Origin: Ruminococcus sp.
Lineage (GTDB): Bacteria > Bacillota > Clostridia > Oscillospirales > Ruminococcaceae
Length of the DNA stretch: 64,000 bases
Reading direction: 5' to 3'
Assembly (NCBI GenBank): GCA_015066785.1
Contig: SVNT01000001.1
Location: 1 to 64,000 of the forward strand
In this document: in pieces, positions 32,515-42,286 of the stretch
How the letters are laid out: every line of letters begins with the position of its first letter
Position numbering within the stretch: the stretch's first letter is position 1
Program-made: the position numbers and the translations under genes
The notes under the pieces: generated by a model
The model's database searches: none
What the model was told of the DNA's origin: nothing
The model's input: the letters and a program-made list of their open reading frames with translations, nothing else

Positions 32515-35500
32515 ATGTCTGACAATCGTTTCTCGTTAGAGGATATTCTGAACGAGCATCCAAGACGCTCATCAGAAGGCAGCTCCGATTCGTCGTTCGA
32601 CCTTGACAGTATTCTTTCGGGTCGTTCATCGGGCAGCAGCACACGCTCTTCAAGAGCGTCGTCATCAGATATAAGCCTTGAAGAAATTCTCGGAACAACC
32701 GGCAAAAAATCCGGGACAACAACTGAAAATAAACCCGCAAAACCAACACCTGAAATAAAGTCTGAACCCGTTCCTGCAACAAAACCGGCGGTTGAGACTA
32801 AAAAGAATACGGAAAAAACATCGCCCAAGCCACAGGCAAAGCCTGCTGAAAAGTCGCATGTTATCGACAGGTCGGGCATAACTCCGATAGGAATGCAGGA
32901 AAAGCCGAAGAAAAAGGCAGAAAATACTGCATTCGCAGACAGTCGCACGGGCGAACTTTCTCCCGAACTCAAAAAAGCCCTTGCGGAGAGTTTTGCGCCC
33001 AAAAAGAAAACGCAGTCAAGCGGAAAACTCGGCACGGCTTATAAGGACAGCGCTCCCGCAGAGATAAAGTCCGACGAAAAGCTCGGCGAATTTTTCGGCG
33101 GAGGGAAGAATTCCTTTGAGATTTCCGAGGAAGAAGAAAAAGGCGGAATCCTGGATTCTTTCAAAAAGCTTGCAAAGAAGAAAACACGGGAAAAGCAGAC
33201 ACGCAAGATGGAGGATATGTACACCTCCGAACTGCCGACGCCCGACGCAATAATGGAGGAGAGCAGAAAAAACTCTCCCGCATACAGAAAAAAGGACAAA
33301 GTAAAGCCAAAAAAAGAGGCGCCGGTAGAACCGGCAGAAGATAAAAAGCCTTCGGCACAGGTTGAAAGCAAGCCGAAGCAGGCTAAAGTTTCTCTTGAGA
33401 TGACAGGCCCGCTCGTTGAAGAAAAGCCTGAGAAAAAAGTCAAGGAGCATACAGGCTTCTTTGACCGCCCGAAGAAAAACAAGGATTACCAGACGGGAAG
33501 ACTTTCGTTTGAGGGCAAGGACATAAAGCCTATTCAGCCTTCAAAGATATCGGGAAACACCGAAATCATTGAAAATCTCATCCGTATAAAGAAGGAAAGA
33601 GGACAGCGTACCGCTGTAATTCCCCCTATTTCGAGGAAGAGCATTGCGGACATTGACCTTAATCTTGACGACAAGATTCTCCCGAATACCGAGCCTATTC
33701 CGATAGACGAAAATGCAAGCGAAATGCAGAAACTCCGTGAGCTCAAGGAAAGGCGCAAGAAGAAAATCAACGATTTTGTTCTTGTCGGTGACGAGGAAGA
33801 AAACGACGAGGACGAGGTAATCGACGAAGAAAAGGAAATCACCGATTTCGAGAGCTTTGAAGATGCACCCTCGGTACTCAACGATATTCTCCAGCTTAAA
33901 AGCTCGCTTGTTGTAAGGCTTTGTTTCCTTGCATTTGCGGCTGTTATAAGCTGTTACATTTCCTTTGCAAATGACTTTAATCTTCCGATTATCGAAATTC
34001 TCAGCAAGGGAACACAGCCGACGACATATCTTTTCATCAATGTAATTCTCGGACTTCTGTCTGCGTTTGTATCCTATACGGTAATTTCCTGCGGTATTAC
34101 AAAGCTGATAAGATTCCAGGCTGACTGCGACAGTATAAGTGCCGTTGCGATGATAGCTACACTGCTTTCTGCGATGGTGACTCTCGCAAATACAAGTATG
34201 GTATCGATAGGTCTCGTTAATATCTATATTTCCGTGGCAATCGTTTCGCTGTTATTCAACACAATAGGAAAGCTCCTCATTGTCGGAAGAACGGAGAAGA
34301 GCTTCCAGTACATCGCAGGCGACTATGAGCATTATGCGGTCTTCACCATTGACGATGAAGACAAGGCAAGTCAGTTCACGAGGGGAGCACTCAATGACTT
34401 CCCGATGCTTGCGTCAATGAGAAAGACGGAATTTATTTCAGACTTCCTCAAGAACTCATATTCAACTGATGTTACCGATAATTTCTGTCGAATTGCAACA
34501 CCGATTATATGCGTAGGTTCGCTCCTTGCGGCACTTCTTGCGCTTATATTCAACAAATCGGCAGAGGGTATAAACGGCGTGTTCGTGGCACTTTCCACAT
34601 TTGCGGGAAGCGTATCGGTATGCTCCTGCTTTGCGATTATGCTAGTCGTAAATATGCCGATGTATAAGGGCACAAAGAAATACCTCAACAGCTCGGCGGC
34701 TATGCTTTCGTATCAGAGCGTCGAGGAATTTTCCGACACCAACTCAATACTCCTCGATGTGTCACAGCTTTTCCCCGAGGGTATGATAAGCCTCTCGGCT
34801 ATAAAGATTTTCTCCGACACCCGTATCGACGAGGCAATCGTCGAGGCGGCAAGCCTTACGAACCATTCGGGAAGTATCCTCAAGCATATGTTCTACGACA
34901 TCATTGCAGGAAAGACAGAGCTTCTCAACCCCGTTGAAAGCTACATCTACGAAGATTCAATGGGACTCTGCGGATGGATAAACAACAAGCGTGTCCTTCT
35001 CGGAAACCGTGAGCTTATGACAAACCACAGCATCGACGGTATGCCGACAAAGGCTCGTGAAAAGGAATACACCGATGGCGGAAAAATGGCGGTTTACCTC
35101 TCAATTTCGGGAGAGCTTTCTGCTATGTTCGTAATCGAAATCAAGGCAAATGCCGATGTGAAGCATTGGCTCAAGCAGCTTGAAAGGGAAGAAGTCTGCG
35201 TTACTCTCCGTACAGTTGACTCGGTAGTGAGCATAAACAAGCTGGCTGAAATTTTCGAGATTTCACCCGATATGTTAAAGCTCCTTCCGTTCAGACTTCA
35301 CCCGCAGTTCGAAGAAATCACAAGCTATGTACCGAAGCAGTCTGCGTCGCTTGCGTGTATCGGAAGATTTCCGTCGTTTGCGTCGCTTATTATCGGCACA
35401 AAGCGTATCAGAAGAACAGCCCATCTCGGAGTTACATTACAGGCGGCGGCAGGCATTCTCGGAATGTTGATGGCACTTGCATTCACTCTGCTTTCCACAT

Positions 35501-35589
35501 TCTCGCAGATGACGCCTTCACTTGTTCTTGTGTATAATCTTGCGTGGGCAGGGCTTACGGTACTTCTTCAGATGTTCAGAAAAACTTAA
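32515..35589 (+). CDS. P1B-ATPase-like pseudoenzyme with long disordered N-terminus
   Basis: A 1024-residue membrane protein. Residues 1-460 are low-complexity and charged, with short repeated SLEDIL / DLDSIL / SLEEIL helical motifs near the N-terminus and an acidic stretch (about 427-450). Then four helices (466-590), a small cytosolic domain (591-658), two helices (659-716), a large cytosolic domain (717-970) and two helices (971-1020): the 4-2-2 order of P1B metal ATPases. At the P-domain, LLDVSQLFPEG (747-757) replaces the FDKTGTLTEG signature, keeping only the Asp (748). The N-domain signature VLLGNRELM survives (827-835), but the TGD, GDGxND and A-domain TGE motifs are gone. It should not hydrolyse ATP and may be a scaffold or sensor. 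It starts 41 bp after rlmB. Confidence 0.85.
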   Translation: MSDNRFSLEDILNEHPRRSSEGSSDSSFDLDSILSGRSSGSSTRSSRASSSDISLEEILGTTGKKSGTTTENKPAKPTPEIKSEPVPATKPAVETKKNTEKTSPKPQAKPAEKSHVIDRSGITPIGMQEKPKKKAENTAFADSRTGELSPELKKALAESFAPKKKTQSSGKLGTAYKDSAPAEIKSDEKLGEFFGGGKNSFEISEEEEKGGILDSFKKLAKKKTREKQTRKMEDMYTSELPTPDAIMEESRKNSPAYRKKDKVKPKKEAPVEPAEDKKPSAQVESKPKQAKVSLEMTGPLVEEKPEKKVKEHTGFFDRPKKNKDYQTGRLSFEGKDIKPIQPSKISGNTEIIENLIRIKKERGQRTAVIPPISRKSIADIDLNLDDKILPNTEPIPIDENASEMQKLRELKERRKKKINDFVLVGDEEENDEDEVIDEEKEITDFESFEDAPSVLNDILQLKSSLVVRLCFLAFAAVISCYISFANDFNLPIIEILSKGTQPTTYLFINVILGLLSAFVSYTVISCGITKLIRFQADCDSISAVAMIATLLSAMVTLANTSMVSIGLVNIYISVAIVSLLFNTIGKLLIVGRTEKSFQYIAGDYEHYAVFTIDDEDKASQFTRGALNDFPMLASMRKTEFISDFLKNSYSTDVTDNFCRIATPIICVGSLLAALLALIFNKSAEGINGVFVALSTFAGSVSVCSCFAIMLVVNMPMYKGTKKYLNSSAAMLSYQSVEEFSDTNSILLDVSQLFPEGMISLSAIKIFSDTRIDEAIVEAASLTNHSGSILKHMFYDIIAGKTELLNPVESYIYEDSMGLCGWINNKRVLLGNRELMTNHSIDGMPTKAREKEYTDGGKMAVYLSISGELSAMFVIEIKANADVKHWLKQLEREEVCVTLRTVDSVVSINKLAEIFEISPDMLKLLPFRLHPQFEEITSYVPKQSASLACIGRFPSFASLIIGTKRIRRTAHLGVTLQAAAGILGMLMALAFTLLSTFSQMTPSLVLVYNLAWAGLTVLLQMFRKT

Positions 35590-35595
35590 ATGCAG

Positions 35596-35622
35596 ATGGG
35601 ATAGGAATTACTATCCCATTTG
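35596..35622 (+). terminator. Weak hairpin between the pseudo-ATPase and malQ
   Basis: A 9-bp perfect stem (ATGGGATAG 35596-35604 with 35611-35619) followed by TTGTTG rather than a full T-tract. It may be a leaky terminator; malQ has no clear promoter of its own here. Confidence 0.5.
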
Positions 35623-35651
35623 TTGTATATGATACCGAAAGGAATGATATT

Positions 35652-37124
35652 ATGAGAGCGGCAGGAATTCTCCTTCCCGTGTTTTCTCTACCGTCGGATT
35701 ACGGAATAGGCACGATGGGTAAAGAGGCGTATAAATTTGTGGATTTTCTCGAAAAATCAGGGCAGAAGTACTGGCAGGTACTCCCGATAGGGCCGACGAG
35801 CTACGGCGACTCACCGTACCAGTCGTTTTCTACCTTTGCGGGAAATCCGTATTTTATCGACCTTGATATGCTTGCTGAAATCGGACTTCTTGAAAAAAGC
35901 GATTACAAAAATCTCAATTGGGGAGATAATCCCGAAAAAATCGACTATGCGTTGATTTTCGAAACAAAGTTCGGCGTACTCCGTAAAGCGTATAAGAATG
36001 TCGAAAAAATCTCCGCTGACGAAATAAAAAAATTCCATGAAGAAAATTCCTCATGGATTGATGATTACGCACTCTATATGTCTGTCAAGAATGAGTTTGA
36101 GCTTAAATCCTGGCAGGAATGGGACGAGGGCATAAAATTCCGTCGTCCCGAGGCAGTTGAAAAGTACAGGAAGAACCTTGCCGACGAAATCGGTTTCTGG
36201 ATTTTCGTGCAGTATCTTTTCTTCTCGCAGTGGACGGCACTCCGCACCTATGCAGCAGAAAAGGGAATAAAAATTATCGGTGACATTCCGATTTATGTTG
36301 CCGAGGACAGTGCGGATGCGTGGGCAAATCCGTCGCTTTTCCAGTTTGACGAAAACCTCAGACCGACAGCCGTTGCAGGTTGTCCGCCCGATTGTTTTTC
36401 CGAAGACGGACAGCTCTGGGGCAACCCTCTCTATCGCTGGGAAGTACATAAGGAAACGGGCTTTGCCTGGTGGATTGACAGAATGAAAGCCGCCGCAAAG
36501 CTGTTTGATGTCATCCGCATCGACCACTTCAGAGGGCTTGAAAGCTACTATTCAATCCCATACGGAATGGAAAACGCAAGAGTCGGAGAGTGGGTAAAAG
36601 GCCCCGACATCGACTTCGTGAAAACGATAAAGCGTGAAGTCAGAGGCGTTGACATCATCGCAGAGGACCTCGGTTTCCTTACTCCCGAAGTGGAAAAGCT
36701 GCTGAAAAAATCAGGCTTCCCCGGAATGAAAATTCTGGAGTTTGCATTTGACCACAAGGGCGACAGCAACTATCTTCCGCATAACTACGACAAAAACTGC
36801 GTTGTCTATACGGGTACTCACGATAACGAAACTCTCGCAGGCTGGCTTGAGGGAATTTCACGCAAGGACAAGGCGTTTATCAGAAAATATCTCAATGTTT
36901 CACGCAAGGAAGGACTTTGCTACGGTATTATCCGTGGGGCGTGGGCAAGCTGTGCAAATCTTGCCGTGGCACAGATGCAGGATTTTCTGGAGCTTGACAA
37001 CTCCGCAAGAATAAACGAACCGTCAACACTCGGTATCAATTGGCAGTGGCGTCTTGAGAAAAATGCTCTCACGGATGGGCTTGCCGAAAGAATAAATACA
37101 CTTACCAGACTGTACAGAAGATAA
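35652..37124 (+). CDS. malQ: 4-alpha-glucanotransferase (amylomaltase)
   Basis: A 490-residue GH77 enzyme that moves alpha-1,4-glucan segments between maltodextrins in starch and glycogen metabolism. Seen: RAAGILLPVFSLPSDYGIGTMG at the start, the glucan-binding YWQVLPIGPTSYGDSPYQSFS, the nucleophile Asp in DVIRIDHFRGLESYY, the acid Glu in IIAEDLGFLTPEV and the stabilising Asp in YTGTHDNETL. The length is normal. The ATG at 35652 has AAAGGAA upstream; an earlier in-frame ATG lies inside the preceding gene. Confidence 0.96.
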   Translation: MRAAGILLPVFSLPSDYGIGTMGKEAYKFVDFLEKSGQKYWQVLPIGPTSYGDSPYQSFSTFAGNPYFIDLDMLAEIGLLEKSDYKNLNWGDNPEKIDYALIFETKFGVLRKAYKNVEKISADEIKKFHEENSSWIDDYALYMSVKNEFELKSWQEWDEGIKFRRPEAVEKYRKNLADEIGFWIFVQYLFFSQWTALRTYAAEKGIKIIGDIPIYVAEDSADAWANPSLFQFDENLRPTAVAGCPPDCFSEDGQLWGNPLYRWEVHKETGFAWWIDRMKAAAKLFDVIRIDHFRGLESYYSIPYGMENARVGEWVKGPDIDFVKTIKREVRGVDIIAEDLGFLTPEVEKLLKKSGFPGMKILEFAFDHKGDSNYLPHNYDKNCVVYTGTHDNETLAGWLEGISRKDKAFIRKYLNVSRKEGLCYGIIRGAWASCANLAVAQMQDFLELDNSARINEPSTLGINWQWRLEKNALTDGLAERINTLTRLYRR

Positions 37125-37136
37125 GGAGGAATAACT

Positions 37137-37370
37137 ATGCCGCACATTTCACTCAAAATGCTCAAGGGAAGAACAGACGCACAAAAGAAACTCGCAGAGG
37201 AAAAGCTCGTAGCCGCACTCAAGGAGGCAATCGGGGCGTCGGATGTTCACATTTCAATGTCAATCGAGGACTACACCGCTGAAGAATGGCAGGAAGTCTA
37301 CAAGAAGGAAATCACCGACAATCCCAATGTCGTGAAGTATCCCGGTTACAAGCCTGAAGATCTGCTCTGA
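37137..37370 (+). CDS. Tautomerase family protein (4-oxalocrotonate tautomerase-like)
   Basis: A 77-residue protein starting MPHISLKMLKGRTDAQKKLA; removal of Met exposes the catalytic Pro1 of this superfamily. The helix KKLAEEKLVAALKEAIG and strand DVHISMSIED match, and a C-terminal extension (about 55-77) is unusual since the classic enzyme has 62 residues. It begins 12 bp after malQ with AAGGAGG upstream. Substrate unknown; many members are promiscuous enol-keto tautomerases. Confidence 0.85.
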   Translation: MPHISLKMLKGRTDAQKKLAEEKLVAALKEAIGASDVHISMSIEDYTAEEWQEVYKKEITDNPNVVKYPGYKPEDLL

Positions 37371-37373
37371 AAG

Positions 37374-37410
37374 AAAAGGGTATCGAGTTTTTTACTCGAT
37401 ACCCTTTTTT
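37374..37410. terminator. Bidirectional terminator between tautomerase and ispF genes
   Basis: A 14-bp perfect stem (37374-37387 with 37395-37408, AAAAGGGTATCGAG arm) with T-runs on the plus side. It abuts the ispF stop at 37410. Confidence 0.93.
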
Positions 37411-37877
37411 CATTCTATCAGGCATACTGCGTGAACGGCTATGCCACTTCCGTCGCCCGTAAATCCGAGCTTTTCCTCGGTTGTTGCCTTTACGCTTACA
37501 AGAGAAATGTCAATTCCGCAGGCTTCGGCAATGTTCTTTCTCATACTGTCGATATGTGGCGCCAGCTTTGGAGATTGGCAGAGAATTGTGCTGTCGATAT
37601 TCCCGATTTTATATCCGTTTTCGCAGAGAATTCTGCACACTTCCTTCAGCAGTTCAATACTGTCTGCATCCTTGTATTTTTCATCATTATCGGGGAAATG
37701 CTTTCCTATGTCACCGAGTGCGGCAGCACCGAGAAGTGCATCCATTACGGCGTGTGCGAGAACATCAGCATCGGAATGCCCGAGAAGTCCCTTTTCGTGC
37801 GGGATTTCCACACCGCCGAGTATCAGCTTCCGTCCTTCTGCAAGCCTGTGAACATCATATCCGTGTCCTATACGCAT
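37410..37877 (-). CDS. ispF: 2-C-methyl-D-erythritol 2,4-cyclodiphosphate synthase
   Basis: A 155-residue IspF of the non-mevalonate isoprenoid pathway; it cyclises CDP-ME2P with loss of CMP. The zinc-binding start [52 protein letters not shown] and the C-terminal [21 protein letters not shown] are all canonical. It forms a trimer. The start overlaps the end of ispD by 10 bp, so the two steps are translationally coupled. Confidence 0.97.
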   Translation of the reverse strand: MRIGHGYDVHRLAEGRKLILGGVEIPHEKGLLGHSDADVLAHAVMDALLGAAALGDIGKHFPDNDEKYKDADSIELLKEVCRILCENGYKIGNIDSTILCQSPKLAPHIDSMRKNIAEACGIDISLVSVKATTEEKLGFTGDGSGIAVHAVCLIE

Positions 37878-38560
37878 GGGTTTTCCTTTCCGAGCAATGC
37901 TCTTGCGATTATAAGGTCTTCGGGGGTAGTGATTTTTATGTTGCGGTAGTCACTTTCCGTTACTGCGATTTTGCCGTTTACAGCCTCTACGAGTTGACAG
38001 TCATCGGTGAAGTCAAGCTCGTGGTCGAGTGCGAAATTAACGCCCTCGAAATATATCTCCTTGCGGAAGACCTGCGGAGTCTGTATCAGCCACAGTTTTC
38101 TTCTGTCGGGGGTGTCGACGATAAGTGCGTCGTCAACGATTTTTACGGTATCCTTTACGGGAACGCCGAGGGTCGCACCTCCGAAAACACGGGCATCTGC
38201 AATAACCCTTGCGATTTTCTCCGAGGATACAAGCGGTCTTGCACCGTCGTGTACGGCAATGTATTTTGTTTCCTTTGAAACGCATTTCAGACCGTTCATA
38301 ATTGACTGCTGTCGGGTTTCACCGCCTGCGACAATGTGGGTGACTTTGCTCGCTCCCGCTTCTGCGGCGATAAGCTCGTACTGCTTTATACTGCGTTCTT
38401 TCGTGACGATTATAATTTCAGAAACGCTGTCGCACTGCTGAAAAGCGAGAATAGCGTGTGCAACCACGCATTTTCCGTCAAGGTCGGCGAGCAATTTATC
38501 TGTTCCGCCCATTCTCGACGCATTTCCTGCCGCTGCGATAATTACCGATGTATCCTGCAT
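37868..38560 (-). CDS. ispD: 2-C-methyl-D-erythritol 4-phosphate cytidylyltransferase
   Basis: A 230-residue IspD that joins CTP to methylerythritol phosphate. The nucleotide-binding start [26 protein letters not shown] and TPQVFRKE and the [14 protein letters not shown] end are typical. The ATG at 38560 has GGAGGGG about 6 bp upstream and is preferred over an in-frame ATG 36 bp further out. It precedes and overlaps ispF. Confidence 0.95.
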   Translation of the reverse strand: MQDTSVIIAAAGNASRMGGTDKLLADLDGKCVVAHAILAFQQCDSVSEIIIVTKERSIKQYELIAAEAGASKVTHIVAGGETRQQSIMNGLKCVSKETKYIAVHDGARPLVSSEKIARVIADARVFGGATLGVPVKDTVKIVDDALIVDTPDRRKLWLIQTPQVFRKEIYFEGVNFALDHELDFTDDCQLVEAVNGKIAVTESDYRNIKITTPEDLIIARALLGKENPCV

Positions 38561-38587
38561 AAAAACCCCTCCAGTTCCTTTTATTCC

Positions 38588-38616
38588 AGTATACAATTTT
38601 TTCTCGATAATTGCAA
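38588..38616 (-). promoter_or_regulatory. ispD: ispDF promoter
   Basis: Minus strand TTGCAA (38611-38616), 17-bp spacer, TATACT (38588-38593). Confidence 0.78.
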
Positions 38617-38623
38617 TAAAAAC

Positions 38624-38652
38624 TTGATATTTTCTATATAATATGTTATAAT
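38624..38652 (+). promoter_or_regulatory. ruvC: Promoter of the ruvC to clpE run
   Basis: TTGATA (38624-38629), 17-bp spacer, TATAAT (38647-38652), 53 bp before the ruvC ATG. No terminator was seen within the next 12.7 kb of closely spaced plus-strand genes. Confidence 0.8.
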
Positions 38653-38704
38653 AAATCGTTAATGTATAATAGGATAATTATATACACAGAAACAGAGGTT
38701 TTAT

Positions 38705-39196
38705 ATGCGGATTTTAGGAATTGACCCCGGTTATGCAATAATCGGATACGGCATACTTGAATATGACGGAGCGAGGTTTCAGACCGTTGCTTTCGGTGCG
38801 ATAACAACTCCCGCAGGCAAACCTTTTACGGAGCGTCTTGATATAATCTACCGTGATATGTGCACGGTTCTTGATACATACCGCCCCGATTGTATGGGGA
38901 TTGAAAAGCTGTTCTTCAACACCAACCAGAAAACAGGTATTGATGTTGCGCAGGCGAGAGGGGTTACAGTTCTTGCGGCTGTGCAGAGGGGCATTCCGAT
39001 TTCGGAATACACGCCGCTCCAGGTAAAACAGTCCGTTGTAGGATACGGAAGAGCCGAAAAGAAACAGGTTATGGAGATGACACGCCGAATACTCGGGCTG
39101 TCCAAGGTTCCTAAACCCGACGATACAGCCGACGCACTTGCAATAGCAATCTGCCACGGCCACAGCTCAAAATCGCAGAGACTTAATCTCAGATAA
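38705..39196 (+). CDS. ruvC: Holliday junction endodeoxyribonuclease RuvC
   Basis: A 163-residue resolvase that nicks the two like strands of a Holliday junction. The four acidic catalytic residues are visible: MRILGIDPGYAIIGYGI, CMGIEKLFFNTNQKTGIDVAQARG, and KPDDTADALAIAICH at the end. The order ruvC-ruvA-ruvB is the common one; the products form the branch-migration and resolution complex. Confidence 0.97.
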   Translation: MRILGIDPGYAIIGYGILEYDGARFQTVAFGAITTPAGKPFTERLDIIYRDMCTVLDTYRPDCMGIEKLFFNTNQKTGIDVAQARGVTVLAAVQRGIPISEYTPLQVKQSVVGYGRAEKKQVMEMTRRILGLSKVPKPDDTADALAIAICHGHSSKSQRLNLR

Positions 39197-39207
39197 AGGA
39201 GAAAAAT

Positions 39208-39813
39208 ATGATTTACAGCGTAAAAGGCGAGCTTATACATAAAGAACCCAATCTTGCGGTTATCGAAGCGGGGGGAGTGGGATATGCCTGCCGCACAACC
39301 CTTATGACATTGTCGCAGATAGGAAATATCGGTGACACGGTAAAGCTGCTGACATATATGAACGTCCGTGAGGATGCGGTAGAACTTTTCGGTTTCAAGA
39401 CCGAGCGTGAGCTTGACTGTTTCAAGATGCTCATATCCGTTTCGGGTGCAGGCCCGAAGACAGCACTTGCAATCCTCTCCGACACTACGCCCGAAAGATT
39501 TGCCCTTGCGGTAGCAACAGGCGACACAAAGGCATTCACAAAGACAAAGGGCGTAGGGCCTAAGCTTGCACAGAGAATTGTACTTGAGCTCAAGGACAAG
39601 GTAACAAAGGAACAGCTTACCGCTGAAAGCGGCGGAGAGGAATTTGTTCCGATAGCGTCGGGCGGCTCAGCGGGAGAGGCGATATCCGCACTCGTTGTTC
39701 TCGGATACTCGCAGACAGATGCGGCGGTTGTCGTATCAAAGCTCGACCAGAGTCTTCCTTCTGCGGAACTGATACGCCTTGCTCTTCAGACGATAGGAAA
39801 AATGAAGGGCTGA
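39208..39813 (+). CDS. ruvA: Holliday junction branch migration protein RuvA
   Basis: A 201-residue junction-binding tetramer subunit. The OB-fold N-terminus is MIYSVKGELIHKEPNLAVIEAGGVGY, the helix-hairpin-helix region reads LISVSGAGPKTALAILS and FTKTKGVGPKLAQRIVLEL, and the C-terminal RuvB-binding domain is AISALVVLGYSQTDAAVVV. It starts 11 bp after ruvC with AAAGGAG upstream. Confidence 0.97.
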   Translation: MIYSVKGELIHKEPNLAVIEAGGVGYACRTTLMTLSQIGNIGDTVKLLTYMNVREDAVELFGFKTERELDCFKMLISVSGAGPKTALAILSDTTPERFALAVATGDTKAFTKTKGVGPKLAQRIVLELKDKVTKEQLTAESGGEEFVPIASGGSAGEAISALVVLGYSQTDAAVVVSKLDQSLPSAELIRLALQTIGKMKG

Positions 39814-39845
39814 TATAACGAAAACATAACAAAGGAAGTGTGAAA

Positions 39846-40898
39846 ATGCTCGAAACGGGAGAATTTGATTTTGAAAACCGTATGGTATCGCCCGAGGTTA
39901 CAAGAGACGATACTGACATAGACTTTTCACTGCGTCCCAAGACGCTGAATGAATATATCGGGCAGGAAAAGGTGAAGGAAAATCTCCGCATCTTTATCGA
40001 CGCCGCAAAGGGAAGAGGAGAGCCTCTCGACCATGTTCTTCTTTACGGCCCTCCGGGTCTCGGAAAGACGACGCTCTCGGCAATTATCGCTCACGAAATG
40101 GGCGTTAATATACGCATTACCTCGGGCCCTGCAATCGAAAAGCCGGGCGACCTTGCGGCACTGCTGACAAACCTCAGCGACGGAGATGTACTTTTCATCG
40201 ACGAAATACACCGTCTTTCCCGTGCGATTGAAGAAGTGCTTTATCCTGCACTTGAAGATTGTGCGCTTGACATAATCATCGGAAAAGGCCCGTCGGCACA
40301 GTCGATAAGAATTGACCTTCCGAGGTTTACGCTTGTCGGTGCAACAACGAGAGCGGGACAGCTTACGGCACCGCTCCGTGACCGTTTCGGAATGGTTATG
40401 CGACTTGAAATGTACACGCACGATGAGCTTTGCGACATTGTAATGCGAAGTGCGACGGTACTCGGAATTTCCTGCGAGCGTGAGGGCGCTATGGAGCTTG
40501 CAAAGCGTTCAAGAGGAACTCCTCGTATTGCGAACAGACTTCTCAAGCGTGTGCGTGATTTCGCCGAAGTTATAGGCGATGGAAGAATTACCGAGGACAT
40601 TGCGAAAATCGCACTCGACAGACTTGAGGTCGACGCACTCGGACTTGACACTCTCGACAAGAGAATGCTTGAAATGATAATCAAGGGCTACAACGGAGGA
40701 CCTGTCGGTCTTGAAACCCTTGCGGCAGCAATCGGAGAAGAGGCTGTTACTCTCGAAGACGCCTGCGAGCCGTATCTTATGCAGCTCGGTTTTATTTCGA
40801 GAACACCTCGTGGCCGATGCGCTACAAAGCTCGCATACAGACATCTCGGCTACAAGACCGATGACAGCGATGACGACGGGCAGACCAGCCTGTTATAA
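39846..40898 (+). CDS. ruvB: Holliday junction branch migration ATPase RuvB
   Basis: A 350-residue AAA+ motor. Walker [10 protein letters not shown], Walker [12 protein letters not shown], the sensor GATTRAG and arginine finger region APLRDRFGM are all present, with a C-terminal winged helix ([18 protein letters not shown]). AAGGAAG is 7 bp before the ATG at 39846; a GTG 6 bp upstream is a worse fit. Confidence 0.97.
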   Translation: MLETGEFDFENRMVSPEVTRDDTDIDFSLRPKTLNEYIGQEKVKENLRIFIDAAKGRGEPLDHVLLYGPPGLGKTTLSAIIAHEMGVNIRITSGPAIEKPGDLAALLTNLSDGDVLFIDEIHRLSRAIEEVLYPALEDCALDIIIGKGPSAQSIRIDLPRFTLVGATTRAGQLTAPLRDRFGMVMRLEMYTHDELCDIVMRSATVLGISCEREGAMELAKRSRGTPRIANRLLKRVRDFAEVIGDGRITEDIAKIALDRLEVDALGLDTLDKRMLEMIIKGYNGGPVGLETLAAAIGEEAVTLEDACEPYLMQLGFISRTPRGRCATKLAYRHLGYKTDDSDDDGQTSLL

Positions 40899-40921
40899 TA
40901 CATGAGAAGGAGAGAATGAAA

Positions 40922-42277
40922 ATGGCCAGACTTTTCGGAACAGACGGCGCAAGAGGCGTTGCAATAACCGAAATAACCTGCGAACTTGCGATGCAGATAG
41001 GACGTGCGGCGGCACTTGTCCTCACAAAGCATCTTTCACATAAGGCAAAGATTTTTGTCGGAAAGGATACCCGTATTTCTTCCGATATACTTGAGGCGGC
41101 ACTCGTAGCGGGAATATGCTCCGTCGGGGCTGACGCAGTAGTACTCGGAGTTATTCCGACGCCTGCCGTTGCAACACTCGTACGCAAGGAGAAAGCCGAT
41201 GCGGGAGTTATGATTTCTGCGTCACACAACAGCGTTGAATTCAACGGCATAAAGCTCTTTGCAGGCAACGGATACAAGCTCTCGGATGAAATTGAGGAAG
41301 AAATTGAGGCACTCATCCTCGACACCCCCGAAATCATCGAGCAGAATCTCAAGAGTGGTACCGAAGTCGGAAGAATATGCAGACACAGAACTGCTCACCG
41401 TGATTATGTGGATTATGTCAAGAATACAATTGCGGGAGATTTAAGCGGAATAAGAGTTGTCGTTGACTGCGCACACGGAAGTGCAAGCGCAACCGCAGAA
41501 AAGCTCTTCACGGAGCTTGGCGCAAGGGTGTTCCTCATAAATGCAACACCCGACGGCACGAACATCAACGAGCGTTGCGGTTCGACACACATAGACGCAC
41601 TTTCAAAAATTGTAAAGGAAAACAACTGTCACCTCGGAATTGCTTTTGACGGCGACGCAGACAGATGTCTTGCGGTTGATGAAAACGGCGTTATCGTTGA
41701 CGGCGACAAGATAATAGCAATTTTTGCGAAGGCGATGAACGAGGACGGAATGCTCCGCAATCACACGGCGGTAGTGACGGTTATGTCAAACCTCGGATTT
41801 AGAAAATTCACGAAGGAAAACAACATCAATATGGAAGTCACAAAGGTCGGTGACAGATATGTTCTCGAAAGAATGCTTGAGGGCGGTTTCAACCTCGGAG
41901 GAGAGCAGTCGGGACACATTATTCTTCTTGATGAGGCGACAACGGGCGACGGTCAGCTTTCAGCTGTAAAGCTCCTTTCGATACTCAAGAAATCGGGTAA
42001 GAAGATGTCTGAACTTGCAGGCGTGATGGAGCGCTATCCGCAGGTACTTATGAATGTAAAAATCGCACCCGAATGGAAGAACAGAATCGATAAGGAGGGT
42101 GACATTCAGCGGGTAATTGCGAAGTTCCAGGAAGGACTCGGAGAGGACGGAAGAATTCTCGTGCGTGAAAGCGGAACAGAGCCTCTTGTCAGAGTTATGG
42201 TTGAAGGCAAGAACTTCGAGGCGATAAACAACATTGCCGTTGAAATCACCGATATGATAAGAAAAAGAATGGCATAG
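40922..42277 (+). CDS. glmM: Phosphoglucosamine mutase
   Basis: A 451-residue GlmM converting glucosamine 6-phosphate to glucosamine 1-phosphate for UDP-GlcNAc and peptidoglycan. The start ARLFGTDGARGVA, the phosphoserine loop ISASHNSVEFNGIK, the metal loop DGDADR and the sugar-binding GGEQSGHII and RESGTEPLVRVMVEG are canonical. The ATG at 40922 is 9 bp after GGAG; another in-frame ATG 6 bp earlier is too close. Confidence 0.96.
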   Translation: MARLFGTDGARGVAITEITCELAMQIGRAAALVLTKHLSHKAKIFVGKDTRISSDILEAALVAGICSVGADAVVLGVIPTPAVATLVRKEKADAGVMISASHNSVEFNGIKLFAGNGYKLSDEIEEEIEALILDTPEIIEQNLKSGTEVGRICRHRTAHRDYVDYVKNTIAGDLSGIRVVVDCAHGSASATAEKLFTELGARVFLINATPDGTNINERCGSTHIDALSKIVKENNCHLGIAFDGDADRCLAVDENGVIVDGDKIIAIFAKAMNEDGMLRNHTAVVTVMSNLGFRKFTKENNINMEVTKVGDRYVLERMLEGGFNLGGEQSGHIILLDEATTGDGQLSAVKLLSILKKSGKKMSELAGVMERYPQVLMNVKIAPEWKNRIDKEGDIQRVIAKFQEGLGEDGRILVRESGTEPLVRVMVEGKNFEAINNIAVEITDMIRKRMA

Positions 42278-42286
42278 GAGAATTTG

